Positions 59,565-64,000 of a DNA stretch of 64,000 nucleotides are shown here, piece by piece; position 1 is the stretch's first letter; every line of letters starts with the position of its first letter. Position numbers and translations under genes: made by a program. The DNA lies in assembly GCA_047777415.1 (NCBI GenBank), contig JBKEEO010000002.1, forward strand, positions 1,054,001-1,118,000, written 5' to 3'. The DNA is from Caproicibacter sp047777415. Its GTDB lineage: Bacteria > Bacillota > Clostridia > Oscillospirales > Acutalibacteraceae. The notes below the pieces were generated by a model, which made no database searches, had not been told where the DNA came from, and saw only the letters and a list, made by a program, of their open reading frames with translations.

Positions 59565-60332
59565 ATGACTACACTGCAACAAATTGCCATCATATGTCCG
59601 TTGGTTTTTTTAGCTAGTTTAATTGATTCTATCGCGGGGGGCGGAGGTCTTATTTCGCTTCCCGGCTATTATCTAACCGGACTGCCGGCACATTTTTGCC
59701 TTGGTTCTAATAAACTTTCCTCCTGCACAGGAACGCTGTTTTCCACAGGACGATTTCTTCACAGCAAAAATTTTCATTTGCGCAGTGCCGCTGTTGCAGC
59801 AGGCGGCGCACTTTTAGGCTCTTTTTTTGGCGCGAAATTGTCATTGGTTCTTGACGACCATGCGCTTCGTATTGCAATGCTGATTCTTCTTCCAGCAGCG
59901 GCAGTGTTCATTTTTTTCCGCGGGCAGCGTAGCTCGGATGAAAATACTTTTGACCAAATACCACCCCTCAATGCTATTTTGCTTTCTGCCGCGATTGGGA
60001 TTGTGATTGGCGCATATGACGGATTTTTCGGACCGGGTACAGGCACATTTCTCATTTTAGCTTTTACCACAATTTTAGGGTTCGACATGAAAACTGCATG
60101 CGGAAACACAAAAGTGGTCAACCTTTCTTCCAATCTTGCGGCGCTTGTAACATTTATCGCAGCAGGTACCATTGAGTACCGTCTAGCGATTCCCGCCGCT
60201 GTTTCCTCCGTGGCCGGCCATTGGATCGGTTCCGGACTCGCTATCAAAAAAGGGGCAAAATTTATCCGCCCTGTTATGGTCTTTGTGCTTGTTCTGCTTT
60301 TTTCAAAGCTAGTTTTTGATATGCTTTCCTAA
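59565..60332 (+). CDS. TauE/SafE-family membrane protein
   Basis: A 255-residue protein with about seven transmembrane segments and the TauE/SafE signature LIDSIAGGGGLISLPG near residue 20 and GAYDGFFGPGTGTFLILAFT near 148. The family exports sulfite or organosulfonates; other anions are possible. GCAGGAGGG precedes the ATG. It is a different subtype from the TauE/SafE protein at 44558-45448. Its neighbour on the left is the cysteine-degradation operon, which could release sulfur compounds, but the link is speculative. Confidence 0.9.
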   Translation: MTTLQQIAIICPLVFLASLIDSIAGGGGLISLPGYYLTGLPAHFCLGSNKLSSCTGTLFSTGRFLHSKNFHLRSAAVAAGGALLGSFFGAKLSLVLDDHALRIAMLILLPAAAVFIFFRGQRSSDENTFDQIPPLNAILLSAAIGIVIGAYDGFFGPGTGTFLILAFTTILGFDMKTACGNTKVVNLSSNLAALVTFIAAGTIEYRLAIPAAVSSVAGHWIGSGLAIKKGAKFIRPVMVFVLVLLFSKLVFDMLS

Positions 60333-60350
60333 GCAAATTTTCGGATAATA

Positions 60351-60392
60351 AAAAAACTCCGAGTCAGAAGGAATGCTGAACTCGGAGTTTTT
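60351..60392. terminator. Bidirectional terminator between TauE/SafE gene and tRNA-Leu
   Basis: AAAAAACTCCGAG / CTCGGAGTTTTT stem with T-runs on both strands. Confidence 0.88.
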
Positions 60393-60394
60393 GT

Positions 60395-60481
60395 TGGTGC
60401 CGCTGGCCGGACTCGAACCGGCACAGTATTGCTACCGAGGGATTTTAAGTCCCTTGTGTCTGCCAATTCCACCACAGCGGC
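60395..60481 (-). tRNA. tRNA-Leu (anticodon TAA)
   Basis: 87-base class II tRNA on the minus strand with acceptor stem GCCGCTG/CAGCGGC, anticodon stem AGGGA/TCCCT around CTTAAAA, a long variable arm (CGGTAGCAATACTG), a GGTTCGAGTCC T-arm and an encoded CCA. Confidence 0.97.
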
Positions 60482-60700
60482 ATGAAGATAAAATGAAATC
60501 AAGTGTATATGAACAACATATTATGTGGTTACCACGGTTAGATATTATACCATAGAGAATTCATGTTGTAAAGTAAAACATTACCGTCAAAAGAAGAATA
60601 CGAAATCGAAAGTATGGCTCAGTCTGCCAACCGACAATATACCATTGATTTTTGTTGATGCATATAACGTCTGCCGCTGTGTTTTGGTCTGCGTTTTCAC

Positions 60701-62287
60701 TCAACGTCTGTGTTTGAACATCACCCAGAAAATCCAGCACCCCAATGTTACCGATACCAAGAAACCCGCCGCACTCAGTGTGGGAATTCCAAGAAAGCAT
60801 TTTGGCAAATTGGAGGCACCTAAAATCGCCGAAGCGACGAATAAGCCTGCGTCCAGAATAGCGAGAATCAGCCGATTGATGAGCTTTTCCACCGTGTGGA
60901 TAGGCTGTTCTGCGTTTGTCAGTTCAACATTGACCTTTGTCCTGCCTTTGATGCCCATTTTCAGAAATTCTGAAATCTGCGCAGGGATACTGAGCATATG
61001 CCGCCCCGAGCCATAGAGAGCGTACAGGTTTTTTTTCAGGTCACCGGAAACGTCCAAATCTTTTAAAAGTTGCCCGGAAAGATGGCGGCCAATAACCTCA
61101 AACAAACTGATTGATGGACTTAAACGGCCAATGACCCCTTCAATTGTCACCAGTCCGCGTCCCAACATGGAAAATTCGGGCGGCAGGGAAAGACAATGTC
61201 GCTTGACCAGCGCTAAAATATCATCACACAATTCCGGCATTTTTAAATTCCCCACATGGAACATGCCATACTTGTTAAGAAGGTCATCGATATCCGAATA
61301 GAGCCTTGCGTGGTCAACCGGCCCGGTATGTTTTACAATGGAAAGCAAAGCGTCTTTTACATCATTGACATTCCCGCAAGCAACCGCCCGCATGGCATCG
61401 TTCAAAAGATGACGGTCACGGGGAGACAACATGCCCATCATTCCCATATCCAACCATACAATTTTTCCTTCATGGATAAGCAAGTTGCCCGGATGGGGAT
61501 CTGCGTGGAAAAAACCGTCGTCCGCAATCTGTTTGATATAATTTTCTGCCAGCTTGGTTCCAATTTCAGCCGGGTTATATCCCTGCTGCTTTAATCGGTC
61601 CACATCGTCTATGGGAATACCGTCCATGTCTTCCATCACAAGCACTTTGGACGTGGTATACTCGCGGAATATGCGCGGAACCGCAATGTAAGCCAGTCCA
61701 TCATTGCAGCGCCTGAAATGTTCCGCCTGCTGTGCCTCATGCAAAAAATCCATCTCCAGCTGGGCGGATTTCCACATCTCTTGAATTACAAGATTAAAGT
61801 CAATCGCGTCACCTGTTTTGGTGATGATTTTCAGCAATCCTGATACCTTTCGCAGCAGGAAAACGTCCTGCTCCATTTTACGATAGATTCCAGGACGTTT
61901 CACTTTGACCACAATAGGCTCACCGGTAATTAGTCTTGCCCGATGAACCTGCGCAATGGAGGCAGCACCAATGGGGCTCCATTGAAAGTTTGCAAAGATT
62001 TCTTCGGGTTCTTTGCCATATTCCCGTTTCAAAGTTTCTCTGACTTCTTGAGAGGACATGGGCCGCACATCGGTGCGCAGGCGGCTTAGTTCGCTGCAAT
62101 ACTCCGCCGGCAGCATATCGGTACGCATGGACATGATTTGCCCGAATTTAATATAGGTGGGCCCCAAATCTTCAAATATCAAGCGAAGTTTCTGAGGATT
62201 TAGCCCATGGGAAATCTGATGCTTTCTCAGAATCCCCATCATTTCTTTCAAACGTTTTTTAGAATCGCCGAAATTATTCTGCGGCAT
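60701..62287 (-). CDS. UbiB/AarF (ABC1) family atypical kinase
   Basis: A 528-residue protein kinase-like protein. The KxGQ motif is in YIKFGQIMSMRTD near residue 62, the Ala-rich loop in SPIGAASIAQVHRA near 110, VVKVKRPG gives the ATP-binding Lys, and FFHADPHPGNLL the catalytic loop near 270. The C-terminus has two transmembrane segments (LILAILDAGLFVASAILG and GFLVSVTLGCWIFWVMF). UbiB proteins act in quinone or lipid metabolism; no ubiquinone genes are nearby and the organism looks anaerobic, so the role is open. The ATG at 62287 follows AGAAGGA and overlaps the phasin-like gene by 14 bases. Confidence 0.9.
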   Translation of the reverse strand: MPQNNFGDSKKRLKEMMGILRKHQISHGLNPQKLRLIFEDLGPTYIKFGQIMSMRTDMLPAEYCSELSRLRTDVRPMSSQEVRETLKREYGKEPEEIFANFQWSPIGAASIAQVHRARLITGEPIVVKVKRPGIYRKMEQDVFLLRKVSGLLKIITKTGDAIDFNLVIQEMWKSAQLEMDFLHEAQQAEHFRRCNDGLAYIAVPRIFREYTTSKVLVMEDMDGIPIDDVDRLKQQGYNPAEIGTKLAENYIKQIADDGFFHADPHPGNLLIHEGKIVWLDMGMMGMLSPRDRHLLNDAMRAVACGNVNDVKDALLSIVKHTGPVDHARLYSDIDDLLNKYGMFHVGNLKMPELCDDILALVKRHCLSLPPEFSMLGRGLVTIEGVIGRLSPSISLFEVIGRHLSGQLLKDLDVSGDLKKNLYALYGSGRHMLSIPAQISEFLKMGIKGRTKVNVELTNAEQPIHTVEKLINRLILAILDAGLFVASAILGASNLPKCFLGIPTLSAAGFLVSVTLGCWIFWVMFKHRR

Positions 62288-62630
62288 TGTCCTTCTGCCC
62301 GTCCGTTTCCGGTGTCCGGAGTTTTTCCTGCCGGGCAATTGCTGCCTTTACCTGTTCCAGTTCTTCCCGATTTAGCTTAGCAATGGCGGCAATGATGTCC
62401 TGCACATTAGACGAGACCGTTTTTGTCACTGTAACGGATACATGCTGATCCACCCGATTCTTAATATTTCGTTTTAATTCCTCATTGAGAACCTTACCCT
62501 GTTCCAGCGTAAGTTCGCCTTTTTCAACCAAATCATCGATGATTTGCTTGCTTTTTTCGGCGGTTGTTGCGGCTGCACCCAATCCGGCCAGCAGCAATTT
62601 TTTCAGATCTCCTCCAATTTCCGACATCAT
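62274..62630 (-). CDS. Phasin-like coiled-coil protein
   Basis: A 118-residue helical protein: a short hydrophobic region (LKKLLLAGLGAAATTAEKSKQIIDDLVEKGELTLEQGKVL) and a heptad-rich middle and end, typical of the phasin/polyhydroxyalkanoate-granule-associated family PhaI/PhaF-like. It overlaps and precedes the UbiB-like kinase gene; small phasin-like genes often accompany this kinase. It probably acts as its regulatory partner rather than on storage granules. AAAGGAG lies ten bases before the ATG at 62630. Confidence 0.75.
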   Translation of the reverse strand: MMSEIGGDLKKLLLAGLGAAATTAEKSKQIIDDLVEKGELTLEQGKVLNEELKRNIKNRVDQHVSVTVTKTVSSNVQDIIAAIAKLNREELEQVKAAIARQEKLRTPETDGQKDNAAE

Positions 62631-62720
62631 AAAACTGACAGCTCCTTTCCATTTCTTTTTTCTTAGCATACCCATAAAAATGCCAAAAGACAAGTAAAAC
62701 GTAAAATCTTTTTTTGCAAG

Positions 62721-63713
62721 CTATGACACGATTTCAATGTCCTTTACGCGGTAGAATTCCTTGGTCTCCGCCACGCGGTAGACTTCGGACTGATGCTGCC
62801 GCAGCAGCTTTGTCAGCGCATAGACATCCACCCAGATTTCATTGTCGCACTCTTTCTGACTTTCGTCGAAAATAAGCTGAAGCCCAAAATGCAGATGGCT
62901 GATTTTAATATTATTGACGTTCTCCTTCGTGCTGTACCCTGTGCGTCCTACATAGCCGATAACGTCGCCCGCCTTGACGGTTTGGCCGACGGCCAGCCCC
63001 GCGGCATAGGGGCGGTTTTGGCGCAGATGTGCATAGTAATAATACCGTTTGGTGTCAAAACTGCGGATCCCTATTCTCCATCCGCCGTACTGGTTCCAGC
63101 CGAGCGCCTCCACAACCCCGGATTCTACCGCAATAACCGGTGTGCCCGTCGCGGCCATCATATCATGCCCTAAATGGGGACGTGAATAACCGTAGGTGCG
63201 CTGTGCACCGAAATCATCACAGTCCGTATACGGAAACGACTTTGCAATCGGGGAATAGGCAATCAGGCCGTACTTTTCCTCGCCGTCTTCACGGTATTTA
63301 CCAAGAAGGCCGCCGAGAACAGCCGAATACGCTTCGAAATAATAGTTGTAATATTTCATATCCTTTGTGATTTCTTCTACGCTGGAGGTTTTTAGCTTTT
63401 CTACAAAGGCATCCATATCCTTGCTTTTATATTGAGTGAAATTTCCTCCGTATTTTGCCCCCAAATATGCAAGAATTTCAATCCAACTAAGGCTGCCTCC
63501 TTCTTTGTGGGATTGGATATCCATATTCATCGCTTTTTTCAGTGCAAGATACGGAACATTAAACTCTACATATTTAATGTAGTCCGCCTTTTTTTCCTCC
63601 GTTGCCTGCGTTGGAGCCGCCTGATGAAGATAACCGGCAGAGGCGGTTAAAAGAATGACTGCCAAAAAAAGCAGAAACACAATTTTCAGGGTTCTTCTCA
63701 TGTGGTAAAACAA
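62721..63713 (-). CDS. M23-family peptidoglycan peptidase, membrane-anchored
   Basis: A 330-residue extracytoplasmic protein with an N-terminal membrane anchor (IVFLLFLAVILLTASAGYL), a helical stalk region, and a C-terminal LytM/M23 domain: HLGHDMMA holds the first zinc His and Asp, YYYYAHLRQ and SHLHFGLQ the remaining metal and catalytic His. It should cut peptide cross-bridges in the cell wall. TTG at 63713 is preferred because GGGGG lies eight bases upstream; the ATG at 63701 has no nearby site. Confidence 0.85.
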   Translation of the reverse strand: MFYHMRRTLKIVFLLFLAVILLTASAGYLHQAAPTQATEEKKADYIKYVEFNVPYLALKKAMNMDIQSHKEGGSLSWIEILAYLGAKYGGNFTQYKSKDMDAFVEKLKTSSVEEITKDMKYYNYYFEAYSAVLGGLLGKYREDGEEKYGLIAYSPIAKSFPYTDCDDFGAQRTYGYSRPHLGHDMMAATGTPVIAVESGVVEALGWNQYGGWRIGIRSFDTKRYYYYAHLRQNRPYAAGLAVGQTVKAGDVIGYVGRTGYSTKENVNNIKISHLHFGLQLIFDESQKECDNEIWVDVYALTKLLRQHQSEVYRVAETKEFYRVKDIEIVS

Positions 63714-63770
63714 CTTATCATCCCCCGCTGTTCTACCCATATCATATGAGATTACCCCTAAAAATATGGC

Positions 63771-64000
63771 TTAAATCACGGCCGCTATGGTCTGAAATAT
63801 GATTTTAATATCTCCTAGGACACTGATGTTGCGCAGATATTCCAAATTCATCTGAGTTTTGGGCGGCAGAATACGTTCAATATAAATTTTATCGGGGTCG
63901 CCGTCTGCAACAAGCAGCCGGTCCTCGTCCTTAAATGCAATGCTGGACGGTGCTGTAATTCCGGGCCTGATGAGGAGCGTTGCCATTCCTTCCGGGCTGT
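63771..64000 (-). CDS. Bacterial sugar transferase (initiating glycosyltransferase), C-terminal part
   Basis: The last 76 codons of a gene running off the right edge. The visible end RPGITAPSSIAFKDEDRLL ... NLEYLRNISVLGDIKIIFQT is the C-terminal signature of polyprenyl-phosphate sugar phosphotransferases (WbaP/PglC-like), which start assembly of capsule, exopolysaccharide or O-glycans by loading a sugar phosphate on undecaprenyl phosphate. The N-terminal membrane region lies outside the window. Confidence 0.85.
   Translation of the reverse strand, partial: SPEGMATLLIRPGITAPSSIAFKDEDRLLVADGDPDKIYIERILPPKTQMNLEYLRNISVLGDIKIIFQTIAAVI

Noticed and set aside
1..64000. CRISPR array, prophage or plasmid replication region
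   Set aside because: No regularly spaced repeats, cas genes, phage structural genes or plasmid replication genes were seen. The two DnaD/DnaI-like genes could suggest a phage, but they sit in a housekeeping setting.

Overview
The window looks like a chromosomal segment of a spore-forming, anaerobic Gram-positive bacterium of the class Clostridia. The support is an alpha/beta-type small acid-soluble spore protein gene, a monomeric [FeFe]-hydrogenase, a PTS operon with a GlcT-type antiterminator, strong AGGAGG-type ribosome-binding sites and moderate GC content. The gene set (Gx transporter plus NusG domain II protein, DUF523, DnaD plus DnaI-like loader, [FeFe]-hydrogenase) fits the Oscillospiraceae/Acutalibacteraceae side of Clostridia. 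That family placement is inference.

Layout. 1-320: end of an ISL3 element running off the window. 321-5160: PadR regulator with membrane partner, exonuclease, TypA/BipA and tRNA-Gly. 5309-15145: housekeeping genes (DnaD, DnaI-like loader, RF2, zinc-ribbon membrane protein, GalU, rpsF-ssb-rpsR, beta-CASP nuclease, ExoA, cyclophilin). 15169-18248: an ABC exporter gene cut by an IS256-family element. 18312-19417: two Hsp20 genes behind a perfect CIRCE operator. 19509-24079: thiamine operon (thiD, thiC, thiM, thiamine-binding protein, thiE) with two tandem TPP riboswitches in front and a third inside. 24129-28019: MacB-type ABC system with a CARDB-domain protein, divergent from the hydrogenase with a Rex-like site between them. 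29621-36132: DEAD-box helicase, phosphoglycerate mutase, nitroreductase, a 31-residue Cys/Trp/Arg peptide gene, fluoride-riboswitch-controlled CrcB, C39-like protein and DUF523. 36268-38572: Gx/NusG-II pair, a decayed polyprenyl synthase and cspA with a structured leader. 38573-41520: ISLre2 element with an ISL3 element nested in it; both target duplications are readable.

41756-64000: spore protein and hypotheticals; a TrmB-TauE/SafE-ornithine cyclodeaminase-like operon; a split permease whose second half ends in a ferredoxin domain, divergent from a Crp/Fnr regulator; the glcT-ptsG-ptsH-ptsI operon with RNA antiterminator sites; an IS481-like element flanked by a 26-bp direct repeat; a RidA-CyuA-symporter operon in which cyuA is split by a frameshift; a second TauE/SafE protein; tRNA-Leu; a UbiB kinase with a phasin-like partner; an M23 peptidase; and the end of a sugar transferase gene.

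Regulation is unusually legible here: four riboswitch aptamers, several intrinsic terminators placed as attenuators, RAT/terminator pairs, CIRCE, a Rex-like box and a PadR-like palindrome. No CRISPR array, phage or plasmid backbone was seen. The least explained items are the 31-residue peptide gene, the permease-ferredoxin fusion and the 26-bp target duplication.
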